This document shows positions 1 to 10,312 of a stretch of DNA of 64,000 nucleotides, one piece after another. Positions within the stretch are counted from its first letter, which is position 1; each line of letters begins with the position of its first letter. The translations under genes and the position numbers were made by a program. The DNA is from Leucobacter chromiireducens. Lineage in GTDB: Bacteria; Actinomycetota; Actinomycetes; Actinomycetales; Microbacteriaceae. The stretch lies in contig NZ_RPDI01000003.1 of NCBI RefSeq assembly GCF_003917135.1, forward strand, positions 101,145 to 165,144, in the 5' to 3' direction. Below the pieces are notes generated by a model. It had not been told where the DNA came from, did not search any database, and worked only from the letters and a program-made list of their open reading frames with translations.

Positions 1-474
1 CCGCGGCCGCCCGACGGCGAGCCTGCGCCACACGCGGAGCGCCTGGAACACGACCGGCGCGAGCGGCGTCACGGCGCGCGTGCCGGCGTCGACGTGGTTG
101 TGCATGGTGTGCACGATGGGCACGCGGAGGCCGCGCGCGGCCCGGATCCCGATCATGGCACCCCAGAAGTCACCCTGCACGTGGACGAGATCCACCGGGG
201 GCAGCTCGGCGAGGCGCGCGGCGAGCGCGCGGTCGGTACGCGCGCCGGGCCAGCTGATGCCGTACTCGCGGTCGCGGGTGATGGGGCGGGAGGGGAGATC
301 GAGGTACACGCCGCGATCCGCCGCCGCGACCTCGAAACCCGGCCGGTGCAGGGCCGGCGCGGCGATCGTCACCCGGTGCCCCAGCTGCTCGAGCGCGCGC
401 AGCTGCAACCGGATCGCCACCTGCACTCCGCCGAGCGAATCCGGGTGCTGATCCGTGACGACGAGCACGTGCAT
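1..474 (-). CDS. Glycosyltransferase family 4, N-terminal part (runs off left edge)
   Basis: The first 158 residues of a GT-B fold glycosyltransferase are visible; the C-terminal nucleotide-sugar half lies outside the window. The N-terminus MHVLVVTDQHPDSLGGVQVA followed by a long amphipathic segment (LRALEQLGHRVTIAAPA) is the usual acceptor-domain start of GT4 enzymes, with the glycine-rich SLGGVQ loop. It starts 2 bp after the stop of the upstream glycosyltransferase, so the two are co-transcribed and probably act in the same cell-wall or lipid mannosylation pathway. The acceptor cannot be told from the sequence. Confidence 0.8.
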   Translation of the reverse strand, partial: MHVLVVTDQHPDSLGGVQVAIRLQLRALEQLGHRVTIAAPALHRPGFEVAAADRGVYLDLPSRPITRDREYGISWPGARTDRALAARLAELPPVDLVHVQGDFWGAMIGIRAARGLRVPIVHTMHNHVDAGTRAVTPLAPVVFQALRVWRRLAVGRPR

Positions 475-476
475 GA

Positions 477-1664
477 TCAGCTCGCTGGGGTCTCGCCGCG
501 GTACAGCGCTTCGAAGGTGTCGAGCGTGCGATCGATGTCGTGCACCTGCACCGCCTCGAGCGAGGCCTCCTGCATCTTCCGGTACTCCGCGGGAGACAGG
601 CGCAGGATCTGCTCGACGCGCTCCGCGAGCTCACGGTCGTAGCCGGGCTGGAACAGGTAGCCGTTCTCGCCCTCGTGCACGAGGTGCGGCAGCGCCATCG
701 CGTCGGCGGCCACAATCGGCAGCCCCGAGGCCATCGCCTCCATCGTGGCGATCGACTGCAGCTCAGCGATCGACGCGATGACGAATACGCTCGCCCCGGT
801 CAGGTGCGCACGCAGCTCGGCGTCGGTGACCCGGCCGGTGAAGTGCACGCGGTCGCGAATGCCGAGCTCGCCGGCGAGCTTCTCCAGGTTCTTGCGCTGA
901 TCGCCGTCGCCGACGATCGTGAAGTTCACGCGGAGCTCGGGATCGATGCGCGGGATCGCGCGGAGGATCACGTCGATCTCCTTCTCGAGTGTCACGCGCC
1001 CGACGAAGACGAGGGTGTGCTCGGTGCGCGGCGTCAGGTCGGCGGTGTAGTCGGTGGCCCGCAGGCCGCAGCTCACCGGCAGCACACCGCGGCGGTGCGT
1101 GTTGCGCTCGAGGAAGTCCGCCGCGCGACGGGTCGGCGTCGTCACCTCGGCGGCGTGCCGCAGCACCCGGTCGGCGTCCCGCCAGCCCCAGCGCACGAAC
1201 AGGCGCTTCGCGCGCTCGGGGAGCAGCGTGAAGTCGAGCACGTTCTCGGGCATGACATGGTTGGTCGCCACGATCCGGATCCCGCGCTTGGCGCCCTCGT
1301 GCGCGAGCGCGCGGCCGATCACGATGTGCGACTGGATGTGGATCACGTCGGGGCGTACCCGATCGAGCAGCTTGCGGGCGTAGCCGCGTGCGCGCCACGG
1401 CAGCACGAAGCGCAGCCAGTCGTGAGGGTACCAGCGCCAGCTGGCCCAGCGGTGCACCGTCATCTGCTCGCCCTCGATGGTTTCGAGGAAGCTTCCCGTG
1501 TTGCTGTGCCCCACCGACGGCGCGACCACGTGCACCTCGTCGCCCCGGCGGACGAGGCCTGCGGCGAGCCGCTCGGCGAACCGGGCTGCGCCGTTCACGT
1601 CGGGGAGGAAGGTGTCGCAGCCGATCAGGATGCGAAGCGGAGCCGGGCGCTCAGTGGTGCTCAC
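477..1664 (-). CDS. Glycosyltransferase family 4 (mannosyltransferase-like)
   Basis: A complete GT-B glycosyltransferase of 395 residues. The N-terminal acceptor domain opens with LRILIGCDTFLPDVNGAARF (glycine loop). The C-terminal donor domain carries VFVGRVTLEKEIDVILRAIP, VGDGDQRKNLEKLA and the late E-x7-E region around SIATMEAMASGLPIVA, typical of GDP- or UDP-sugar retaining GT4 enzymes such as PimB-like mannosyltransferases. It probably works at the cytoplasmic face of the membrane on lipid-linked acceptors. It is 2 bp upstream of a second GT4 gene, forming an operon on the minus strand. The exact sugar and acceptor are not determinable here. Confidence 0.88.
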   Translation of the reverse strand: MSTTERPAPLRILIGCDTFLPDVNGAARFAERLAAGLVRRGDEVHVVAPSVGHSNTGSFLETIEGEQMTVHRWASWRWYPHDWLRFVLPWRARGYARKLLDRVRPDVIHIQSHIVIGRALAHEGAKRGIRIVATNHVMPENVLDFTLLPERAKRLFVRWGWRDADRVLRHAAEVTTPTRRAADFLERNTHRRGVLPVSCGLRATDYTADLTPRTEHTLVFVGRVTLEKEIDVILRAIPRIDPELRVNFTIVGDGDQRKNLEKLAGELGIRDRVHFTGRVTDAELRAHLTGASVFVIASIAELQSIATMEAMASGLPIVAADAMALPHLVHEGENGYLFQPGYDRELAERVEQILRLSPAEYRKMQEASLEAVQVHDIDRTLDTFEALYRGETPAS

Positions 1665-1882
1665 GGTGTGCGGGAGTCCTTCGGTCGGGGAGGGATGGTC
1701 GCCGGTGGGCGATCACGCTCAAGTTTAGGCTTCCCGCACCACGAAGTCCCCTTCGGACGCGGTGTTCGCCCCCACTGCGGTACCGAAATGAGCGAAGTCG
1801 GTACCCAGGTGCCATGTCGGAGCCCGGAATGCGGCGCTGTGGGCACCGGGCTCCGTGCTCGTTCCGAGATCTGGGGCTCGGA

Positions 1883-3163
1883 TCAGGGGGTTTCCTGTGC
1901 CTCGGTGGAAGGCCGCGCGCGAGGAATGTAGCGCGGCACCCAGCGCGCGAAGCCGGCGGCCCCGAGGACCGCGAGCGCGCCGGCGGCTCCCGCCGCGATC
2001 GGCAGCGAGGTGGCCGCGAGCGCGGAGATCGCGAGCGGGGCGGCAGCGCCGCCGAGGTCGACGAGGGTGCGCCAGGCTGACAGGAACGGCGCGGGGTGCG
2101 CCTGCGGCGCGAGGTCTGCGCCGAGCGTGAGCACGATGCCGCTCGACAGGCCGTTGCCGAGGCCGACCACCACGGCGCAGCCGAGCAGCCACGCCGCGGC
2201 ATTCGGGCCGTCGTGCGTGAACGCGAGCGTCCCGAACGCGATCCCCATGCCGATGGTGGCGGGCAGCGCCGCCCAGAGCCGCCCGTAGCGGTCCATCACC
2301 TGGCCGCTGAGGTAGAACAGGGCGAAGTCGACGGTGCCGCAGATCCCCATGATGAGTGCGACGGCTGAGGCGTCGAGCCCGATCGAGACGCCCCAGAGCG
2401 GCAGCAGCACGTCCTTCACGGTGCGGAGCCCCGACAGCACTGCCGCCGAGCCGCCGACGCGCACGAGCGGGGCGCCGTGATCCCGGATCGCTGCGCGCAC
2501 GCCGCCGGCGGGCGCGGCGTCCTCGGTGGCGGCGCCGGTGCCTGCCGCGGCGCCGGACCGCGCTCCCGCGACCGGCGCGGCGGGCAGCACCCGCTCGGGA
2601 TCCGGTGCGAACCACACGAGCACCGCGCAGAGCGCGAGGCAGGCGACGAACGCCCACACGGGGGATCGCGGCGAGCCGGTCACGCCCAGCAGCCCGGCCG
2701 CGAGGAACGGCCCACCGAAACGGCCCAGCCGGTGCGAGCCCCCGATGAGGGAGAGCGCGCGTGCGCGGAAGCTGACCGGCACACGCGTCGTCATGAACGA
2801 GTGTCGCGCAAGGCCGAAGGTCGCGGCGGCGAAGCCGATCACCAGTACGGCGATGCCGAGCAGCGCCGAGCTGGGGGCGAGGGCGACGCCGAGTGCGCCG
2901 ACGAGCGCGACGCCGCTCGCAAGCAGCATCGCGATGCGTTCCCCCGCGCGGGCGACGACCCACCCGGCCGGGAGGTTGCCGAGCAGCTGCCCGACCACGA
3001 GCGCCGAGGCGATCACGCCGGATAGCGCGAGGCTCGCCCCCATCCCGACCGCCACCACGGGGATGAGCGGCATGAGCGCGTTCTGCCCGAGCGTGAAGAG
3101 GATGGTCGGCCCGTAGATGCTGGGGGCCATCCGCGTGAGCAGGGTGCGCGTCGGGTGTGTCAT
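1883..3163 (-). CDS. MFS transporter
   Basis: A 426-residue integral membrane protein with about twelve hydrophobic segments. The loop between helices 2 and 3 reads GWVVARAGERIAMLL, a relaxed version of the MFS motif A. The middle shows a charged, Ala/Gly-rich cytoplasmic loop (PDPERVLPAAP to the GGVRAAIRDHG segment) separating two six-helix halves, as in drug/sugar exporters. It is a single gene, divergent from the XRE regulator at 3287, which may control it. Substrate unknown. The 218 bp downstream, before the glycosyltransferase start, holds one weak inverted repeat (GGTACCGA at 1779 and TCGGTACC at 1798) and no gene. Confidence 0.82.
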   Translation of the reverse strand: MTHPTRTLLTRMAPSIYGPTILFTLGQNALMPLIPVVAVGMGASLALSGVIASALVVGQLLGNLPAGWVVARAGERIAMLLASGVALVGALGVALAPSSALLGIAVLVIGFAAATFGLARHSFMTTRVPVSFRARALSLIGGSHRLGRFGGPFLAAGLLGVTGSPRSPVWAFVACLALCAVLVWFAPDPERVLPAAPVAGARSGAAAGTGAATEDAAPAGGVRAAIRDHGAPLVRVGGSAAVLSGLRTVKDVLLPLWGVSIGLDASAVALIMGICGTVDFALFYLSGQVMDRYGRLWAALPATIGMGIAFGTLAFTHDGPNAAAWLLGCAVVVGLGNGLSSGIVLTLGADLAPQAHPAPFLSAWRTLVDLGGAAAPLAISALAATSLPIAAGAAGALAVLGAAGFARWVPRYIPRARPSTEAQETP

Positions 3164-3242
3164 AGCGGCTTCAGACTAGTGCGCCGAGCACCCAGCGCGC
3201 GACGCCGCAACTCCGTACCGTAATGCGGCATTTTTTCACTGT

Positions 3243-3282
3243 GCGTGGACGCTCTGGTGAAGAATGCCTGATGAGTCCACGC
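3243..3282. promoter_or_regulatory. Inverted repeat upstream of the XRE regulator
   Basis: GCGTGGAC (3243-3250) and its exact complement GTCCACGC (3275-3282) lie just before the regulator start at 3287, 24 bp apart. The site could be an operator for the XRE protein, or a leader hairpin. Short arms, so only a candidate. Confidence 0.3.
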
Positions 3283-3286
3283 TGGA

Positions 3287-3598
3287 ATGGCGCCAAAGAT
3301 CCACTCCCCTGCAGCCGCCAAGATCGGAACGCACATCCGTACGGTCCGGCTGAAGCTGGGCATCTCGCAGGAGGATCTGGGCGAGCTCTCCGAGATCAAC
3401 TGGACGAGCATCGGCAAGATCGAACGTGGCGTGTCCAGCCCGAACGTGGAGACCCTCGTGCGGCTCGCGGCGGCGCTGAGCGTCGAGCCAGGCACGCTCC
3501 TCGTCGGCGTCACCCCGGACGACTACGGGGATCGCGCCCATCGGCTCACCGCGCGCGACCTGATCAGGGCGCGGGCCGCCGAGCAGACAGCACGGTAA
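3287..3598 (+). CDS. XRE-family transcriptional regulator
   Basis: A 103-residue protein made almost entirely of one helix-turn-helix domain: AKIGTHIRTVRLKLGISQEDLGELSEINWTSIGKIERG, where residues about 10-65 match the Cro/C1-type HTH (positions QEDLGE and TSIGKIERG are the two helices). It has no sensor or protease domain. It is divergent from the MFS transporter ending at 1883 and its 3' end overlaps the convergent methyltransferase gene by 35 bp. The ATG start has only a GGA immediately upstream, so initiation may be weak. It probably regulates itself and the divergent transporter (inference from position). Confidence 0.8.
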   Translation: MAPKIHSPAAAKIGTHIRTVRLKLGISQEDLGELSEINWTSIGKIERGVSSPNVETLVRLAAALSVEPGTLLVGVTPDDYGDRAHRLTARDLIRARAAEQTAR

Positions 3599-4766
3599 AC
3601 GTCCGATCCCGGGCGAGCTGCCGGCTCGGGCCGACGGTCCGCTCAACGAGCGGGCGGTACCTCAGGTGCGAGTTGAAGACGATGCGGAGCTCGCCGCCGG
3701 GCGCGAGCGCACGCGCGCAGGCCGCGATCAGGCGATGCGCCACCCCGGCGTGCACCGTCGCCCCCGTGTGGAACGGCGGGTTGAGCAGGATCAGCTCGGC
3801 CCAGCCGTCTGGCACCGCCTCGAGCGCGTCGGCGCGGTGCACGCACACGCCGGCAGGCGATTCGGCATCCCCGTCGGCGCACCCGGCGGCCAGGACGCCA
3901 GCGCGCTCCGCCGTCAGCGTCGTGGCCTGGAACGCTGCGGCCGACTGATCGGTCGCGATGACGTGGGCCGCAGGCAGCGCACGCGCGGCGGACACCGCGA
4001 GCACCCCGTTCCCGCAGCCGAGGTCGACGACGCGGCGCACGCCGGCGTCCACACCGCCGAGGCCGGTGAGCAGCAGCCGGCTGCCGTGGTCGAGGGTGGC
4101 TCCACCGAACGTCGCCCCGAACGTCGCGACCGGAAACGCGAGATCGGGATCCGTGCCGAACCGAGGGAAGGGGGCCTGGCCCAGCTCCGCTGCCGCGCGC
4201 GGCCCGCTCGCCGAGAGCACCCGTGACTTCCGCCGCGCGAGCCCGGCCGACACCTCGGTGAAGCGCCGCCTGAGCACCTCGTTCATCGCGAGCGTCATGT
4301 GCTTCACGCGGCCGCCGGCAACCACGCGCACCTCCGGGTGCGCGTACGCGGCGATCGCCCACGCGATCTCGTCGAGCGCGTCGAGACCGCGCGGCAGCTG
4401 CACGAGCACCACGCGCGCGCCGGCGAGGAGTGCGGCGTCGAGCTGGTGCGAGGCGAACGCGCCGTCCTGGCCTGCCGCGATCCCGAGCTGCGTCGCGTTC
4501 CGGTGCAGCGCGCGCTCGCCCAGCACCGGATCCTGGAACACGCGGATGCCGCGCGCACCGAGCAGCGCCGCCGCGCCCAGGGTGAGCGCGCCGTGGCGAT
4601 CGCCGATCACCGCGAGCTCGCCAGCGCCGAGCGCCGCGATCTCCGCCGCCGCGGTGGCGAGCAGGAGCTCATCGCTCGCGTCGTAGGCCTGCAGCTCTTC
4701 CGCGTCGAAATCGGGTGCTCGCGAGAGCCCGGCGAAGAAGTCGGCTGCCCCGGCTAGGGCGTCCAC
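3564..4766 (-). CDS. Class I SAM-dependent methyltransferase, RsmC/RlmG type
   Basis: A 400-residue protein with the two-domain layout of rRNA guanine-N2 methyltransferases RsmC (16S G1207) and RlmG (23S G1835): a degenerate N-terminal half (residues 1 to about 200) and a catalytic C-terminal half. The latter carries VVDLGCGNGVLAVSAA (SAM-binding motif I), VIATDQS (acidic residue of motif II) and the catalytic LILLNPPFHTG (NPPF-H motif IV). Which RNA base it modifies cannot be decided. It overlaps the end of hspR by 13 bp and is read on from the dnaK operon, so it may be transcribed under heat stress. The 3' end overlaps the XRE gene by 35 bp. Confidence 0.82.
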   Translation of the reverse strand: MDALAGAADFFAGLSRAPDFDAEELQAYDASDELLLATAAAEIAALGAGELAVIGDRHGALTLGAAALLGARGIRVFQDPVLGERALHRNATQLGIAAGQDGAFASHQLDAALLAGARVVLVQLPRGLDALDEIAWAIAAYAHPEVRVVAGGRVKHMTLAMNEVLRRRFTEVSAGLARRKSRVLSASGPRAAAELGQAPFPRFGTDPDLAFPVATFGATFGGATLDHGSRLLLTGLGGVDAGVRRVVDLGCGNGVLAVSAARALPAAHVIATDQSAAAFQATTLTAERAGVLAAGCADGDAESPAGVCVHRADALEAVPDGWAELILLNPPFHTGATVHAGVAHRLIAACARALAPGGELRIVFNSHLRYRPLVERTVGPSRQLARDRTFTVLSARRPAP

Positions 4767-5176
4767 ACGACCACTTCCGCGTTGCGGCGCACGCGGGTGC
4801 CGCGGCGGAGCGTGACGACTTCGCCGCCGGCGCCGCCCGCGGCGAATACGCGCCGATCCGGCCGCTGCATGCGCTCCTCGGAGAGCGCACGTTCGAGCTC
4901 GCGCACCTGGTGCTGGAGCTGCTCAACGCGGTCCTCCAGCTGCAGCACGCGGCGGATCCCCTCGAGGCTCAGCCCCTCGGCCGACAGGCGCGCCACCTCG
5001 CGCAACCGGGACACGTCGTGCAGCGAGTAGCGCCTGGTGTTGCCGCGCGTGCGCTGCGGGGACACGAGGCCGATGCGGTCGTACTGCCGCAGCGTCTGCG
5101 GGTGCATCTCGGCGAGCTCCGCTGCTGCCGCGATCGCAAAAACGGGTGTGAAGCGGTCCATCTGGGGTGTTGCCAT
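4754..5176 (-). CDS. hspR: Heat-shock repressor HspR (MerR family)
   Basis: A 140-residue MerR-type repressor that binds HAIR operators and controls the dnaK operon. The HTH segment is AAAAELAEMHPQTLRQYDRIGLVSPQRTRGNTRRYSLHDVSRLREVARL, and LSLEGIRRVLQLEDRVEQLQHQVRELERAL gives the dimerising coiled coil. I placed the start at the ATG beginning MATPQMDRF because AGAGGACC sits the right distance before it; an upstream in-frame extension of 22 residues looks non-coding. It is the fourth gene of dnaK-grpE-dnaJ-hspR, the standard actinobacterial feedback loop in which DnaK acts as co-repressor. HAIR boxes are seen before dnaK and clpB in this window. Confidence 0.93.
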   Translation of the reverse strand: MATPQMDRFTPVFAIAAAAELAEMHPQTLRQYDRIGLVSPQRTRGNTRRYSLHDVSRLREVARLSAEGLSLEGIRRVLQLEDRVEQLQHQVRELERALSEERMQRPDRRVFAAGGAGGEVVTLRRGTRVRRNAEVVVWTP

Positions 5177-5243
5177 GATGTGCGGTCCTCTCGTCCCCGG
5201 TGGTCGGTGTGGGCCGGCCGCGCTGGGCGGCCGGCCCGGCACG

Positions 5244-6200
5244 CTAGCCGCGTGCGCGCGCGAGGAGGTCCTCGCGCGGGTTCTCCTGCGGTTCGACGTC
5301 GCGGAAGGCCTCGAGCGCGGCCCGCGCCTCCGCCGACAGGTGGCTCGGCACCACGACCTGCACCTCAGCGAGGAGATCGCCGGTGGCCTTCGCCGTCTGG
5401 ACGCCGCGGCCCTTGACGCGCAGCACGCGCCCGCTCGGAGTGCCAGGCTGCACCTTCAGCTTCACCGGGTCACCGCCGAGCGTCGGCACCTCGACGGTGG
5501 CGCCGAGCGCCGCCTCCGAGAAGGTGATCGGGAGTTTGAGCCGCAAATTGTTGCCGTCGCGCTCGAACACCGGGTGCTTGCGCACGGCGACCGTGAGAAT
5601 GATGTCCCCCGGCTGCCCGCCGTTCGGGCTCGGTTCGCCCTTGCCGCGCACCTTGATCTTCTGCCCGTCGGACACGCCTGCCGGGATCTTCACCTTGACG
5701 GTGCCGCTCGGCGCCTGCAGCGTGACGGTCTTGCCGTGCACCGCGGTCTCGAAGTCGAGGGTGGTGGAGGCCTGCACATCGCGTCCCGGCTGGGGGCCGC
5801 GCTGCGCTCCGCCGAACATCCCGAAGATGTCCTCGAAGCCCTGGCCACCCCCCTGCTGGAAGGTGTACTGCTGGCCACCGCGACCCGCGCCGCCGAACAT
5901 GCCGCCGAAGACGTCCTCGAAGCCCTGCGCGCCGCCTCCGCCGGAGGTGAAGCGCGCGCCGCCGGCACCCATCGCACGGATCTGATCGTACTCGGCGCGC
6001 TGCTCAGCGTCGGAGAGCACCGAGTAGGCCTCGCTGATCTCCTTGAACTTCGCCTCCGCTGCCGCGTCGCCCGGGTTGGAGTCCGGGTGATAGGTACGGG
6101 CGAGCTTCCGGTAGGTCTTCTTCAGCTCCGCGTCGCTCGCCGTCTTGGAGACGCCGAGGATCTGGTAGAAGTCCTTATCGAGCCAATCTTGACTAGCCAT
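5244..6200 (-). CDS. dnaJ: DnaJ-family co-chaperone lacking the zinc-finger domain
   Basis: Hsp40 partner of DnaK, 318 residues. The J domain (residues 5-70) has the HPD motif at 38-40 (ARTYHPDSNPGD). A G/F-rich region with GGG, FGGMFGG and QQGGGQGFEDIF repeats follows to about residue 135, then the two C-terminal substrate-binding beta domains (GTVKVKIPAGVSDGQKIKVRGKG). The four CxxCxGxG zinc motifs of type I DnaJ are absent, so it has CbpA-like (type II) architecture. It overlaps grpE by 8 bp and precedes hspR by 67 bp. A second, zinc-finger DnaJ with hrcA probably exists elsewhere in the genome (inference). Confidence 0.92.
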   Translation of the reverse strand: MASQDWLDKDFYQILGVSKTASDAELKKTYRKLARTYHPDSNPGDAAAEAKFKEISEAYSVLSDAEQRAEYDQIRAMGAGGARFTSGGGGAQGFEDVFGGMFGGAGRGGQQYTFQQGGGQGFEDIFGMFGGAQRGPQPGRDVQASTTLDFETAVHGKTVTLQAPSGTVKVKIPAGVSDGQKIKVRGKGEPSPNGGQPGDIILTVAVRKHPVFERDGNNLRLKLPITFSEAALGATVEVPTLGGDPVKLKVQPGTPSGRVLRVKGRGVQTAKATGDLLAEVQVVVPSHLSAEARAALEAFRDVEPQENPREDLLARARG

Positions 6201-6798
6201 CAGCCCCCACCGCCACCGCTACCTTGGCGGGGCGCAGCTCAACATCGCCAAGCCGGTACCCCCGCTCGATGACGTCCAGGACCGTGTCCTGCTCGGTGCC
6301 GGGCACGGGCACCTGCGCGATCGCTTCGTGCAGCTGCGGGTCGAAGGGCTCGCCCTTCTCGCCGAAGCTCGCGAGGCCGAAGCGCTCGAGCGTGCTGCGC
6401 AGCTTCTGCCCGATCGTCGCGAACGCGGTGCCCTCAACAAGATCACCGTGCTGCTCGGCGCGGTCGAGATCGTCGAGCACCGAGAGCAGCGGCGTGACCG
6501 CCGCCGCGATGGCGCGCTGCTTCTCGAGGGCGGCGTTCGCCTCGGTGCGCTTCCGATAATTCGCGTACTCGGCGGTCAGGCGACGGAGATCCTCCAGGTA
6601 GGGGTTCTCGGCGTCGTCTGCCGCGCCGTCCGCGCCAGCGGCCGCGTCGTTCTGCTCGGCGTTCAGGATGTCGTCGACCGTGAGGTCCTCCTGCTGCGGC
6701 TCGGGGCCGGAGGCATTCGCCTCCGACCCCGCAGCAGGAACCTCACTCCCGGTGAACTCGTCGTCCGAGCCCGGGGTGTGCTGTTCCGAGTTCGTCAT
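6193..6798 (-). CDS. grpE: Nucleotide exchange factor GrpE
   Basis: A 201-residue GrpE, the ADP/ATP exchange factor for DnaK. After an acidic N-terminal tail come the long coiled-coil helix (EDLRRLTAEYANYRKRTEANAALEK), the four-helix bundle (LLSVLDDLDRAEQHGDLVEG) and the beta-wing (GEPFDPQLHEAIAQVPVPGTEQDTV, with the conserved HEAI), ending in the GYRLGDVELRPAKVAV signature. It lies 2 bp downstream of dnaK and overlaps dnaJ by 8 bp, in the classic operon order. Confidence 0.95.
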   Translation of the reverse strand: MTNSEQHTPGSDDEFTGSEVPAAGSEANASGPEPQQEDLTVDDILNAEQNDAAAGADGAADDAENPYLEDLRRLTAEYANYRKRTEANAALEKQRAIAAAVTPLLSVLDDLDRAEQHGDLVEGTAFATIGQKLRSTLERFGLASFGEKGEPFDPQLHEAIAQVPVPGTEQDTVLDVIERGYRLGDVELRPAKVAVAVGADG

Positions 6799-6800
6799 CG

Positions 6801-8761
<1,961 letters not shown>

Positions 8762-8802
8762 TTTACCGAGCGGCTCGAGTGAGTCAAGTTGATTCACCAA
8801 AA

Positions 8803-8823
8803 CTTGAGCTGATCACACTCAAC
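8803..8823. promoter_or_regulatory. HAIR operator 2 upstream of dnaK
   Basis: CTTGAGC, 7 bp, ACTCAAC: a second HAIR element 62 bp further upstream, with one changed base in each arm. A lone half-site (GAGTCAAG) lies between the two, around 8780. Tandem HAIR sites before dnaK are usual in actinobacteria. Confidence 0.8.
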
Positions 8824-8927
8824 TTTCAGGAAATGGCCACGATCCGGCCAGATTCTCCCCTGATCAGACCACACGCGGTCCCGAATCCCCCTCCCGCCGC
8901 GACCCGCTTGCCACTACTGTGAGCAGC

Positions 8928-10271
8928 ATGAGCGAAACCGCGCCGGCCGCCCCTCCCACCGCGACTCCCCCGGCCGCCCCCGCCGGGAAGGGGCGCATCC
9001 TCGCCTGGTCGCTGTGGGACTGGGGATCCGCGGCGTTCCAGGCCGTCGTGACCACCTTCGTGTTCGGCGTGTACATCACGCAGCCGGCGTTCGGCCCGGA
9101 GGCTGAGGTCACCGCGCAGCTCGGCACCGCGCTCCTCATCGCCGGCATCGCGGTCGCGCTCGTCGCCCCGATCACGGGCCAGCTCTCCGACGCCGCTGGA
9201 CGCCGCAAGCTCTGGCTCGGGATCACGACCGCCGCCACCGTCGGCTGCACCGCGCTCCTCGCGCTCGTCGCCCCCGAACCGAACTACCTGATGCTCGGCC
9301 TCGTGCTGCTCGCCATCGGCAACGTGGCGTTCGAGTTCGCCACCGTCAGCTACAACGCCATGCTCAGCCAGATCTCCACGAACGCGAACGTCGGCCGTGT
9401 CTCCGGCTTCGGCTGGGGCATGGGCTACCTCGGCGGCATCGTGCTGCTCGCGATCCTGCTCGTCGGCTTCATCTTCCCCGATCCCGGCTGGTTCGGCGTC
9501 ACCCACGAGGGCGGCTGGAACATCCGCGTCGCGATGCTCGTGTCAGCCGCATGGTTTGCGCTGAGCGCGATCCCCGTCTTCCTCGCGGTCCCCGAAATCA
9601 CCCCCGACCCCGCGCGGAAGCCCGGCATGCGCGGCGTGTTCACCGCGTACGGCACCCTGTTCCGCACGATCGGCGGGCTCTGGACGAGCGCGCGCCAGAC
9701 GCTCTTCTTCCTCGTCGCGAGCGCGGTGTTCCGCGACGGCCTCGCCGGGGTCTTCACCTTCGGCGGCGTGATCGCGGCGCGCAGCTTCGGCTTCGACGCG
9801 ACCACGGTCATCATCTTCGCGATCGCCGCGAACGTGGTCGCCGGGCTCGCGACGATCGGCGCCGGCTTCGCGGAGGACCGGATCGGCGCGAAGCCGATCA
9901 TGGTGGGCTCACTCGCCTGCATGATCCTCTCGGCGCTGCTCGTCTTCATCCTCGCCGACCTCGGCACGTGGGTGTTCTGGGTGTTCGGGCTGCTCCTGTG
10001 CATCTTCGTCGGCCCGGTGCAGTCTGCGAGCCGCACCTTCCTCACGCGCCTCATCCCCGCGGGCCGCGAGGGCGAGATCTTCGGGCTCTACGCGACGACC
10101 GGCCGCGCCGTGTCGTTCCTCGCACCCGGCGCGTTCACGCTCACGGTCGCGCTCGGCGGCGCGGCGATCTTCGGCATCCTCGGCATCGCGCTCGTGCTCA
10201 TCGTCGGGCTGATCCTGCTCCTCCCCGTCCGCGCGCAGCGCGGCACGGCAACCGTCTCCACAGGCGCGTGA
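8928..10271 (+). CDS. MFS transporter, UMF1 (Atg22-like) family
   Basis: A 447-residue membrane protein starting, after a Pro/Ala-rich tail, with ILAWSLWDWGSAAFQAVVTTFVFGVYI, the W-D-x-G-S-x-x-F signature of the UMF1 / Atg22 vacuolar-efflux-like family. About twelve hydrophobic helices follow, with GQLSDAAGRRKLWL as the loop 2-3 motif A. The ATG at 8928 is chosen because TACTGT (8915-8920) ends 7 bp before it, giving a leaderless transcript; a GTG at 8919 is in frame. Substrate unknown; amino acids are transported by eukaryotic relatives. Confidence 0.85.
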   Translation: MSETAPAAPPTATPPAAPAGKGRILAWSLWDWGSAAFQAVVTTFVFGVYITQPAFGPEAEVTAQLGTALLIAGIAVALVAPITGQLSDAAGRRKLWLGITTAATVGCTALLALVAPEPNYLMLGLVLLAIGNVAFEFATVSYNAMLSQISTNANVGRVSGFGWGMGYLGGIVLLAILLVGFIFPDPGWFGVTHEGGWNIRVAMLVSAAWFALSAIPVFLAVPEITPDPARKPGMRGVFTAYGTLFRTIGGLWTSARQTLFFLVASAVFRDGLAGVFTFGGVIAARSFGFDATTVIIFAIAANVVAGLATIGAGFAEDRIGAKPIMVGSLACMILSALLVFILADLGTWVFWVFGLLLCIFVGPVQSASRTFLTRLIPAGREGEIFGLYATTGRAVSFLAPGAFTLTVALGGAAIFGILGIALVLIVGLILLLPVRAQRGTATVSTGA

Positions 10272-10312
10272 CCGAGGCCCCGGCGGGGGCCGCGAGCCGC
10301 TAACCTGGATCG

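Noticed and set aside
1779-1805. Inverted repeat GGTACCGA/TCGGTACC as a terminator
   Set aside because: Only 8-bp arms, no T-run, and it lies 78 bp after the MFS stop; too weak to call.
4764-5242. Longer HspR with an extra 22 residues
   Set aside because: The extension is Pro/Gly-rich without ribosome site; ATG 5176 has AGAGGACC.
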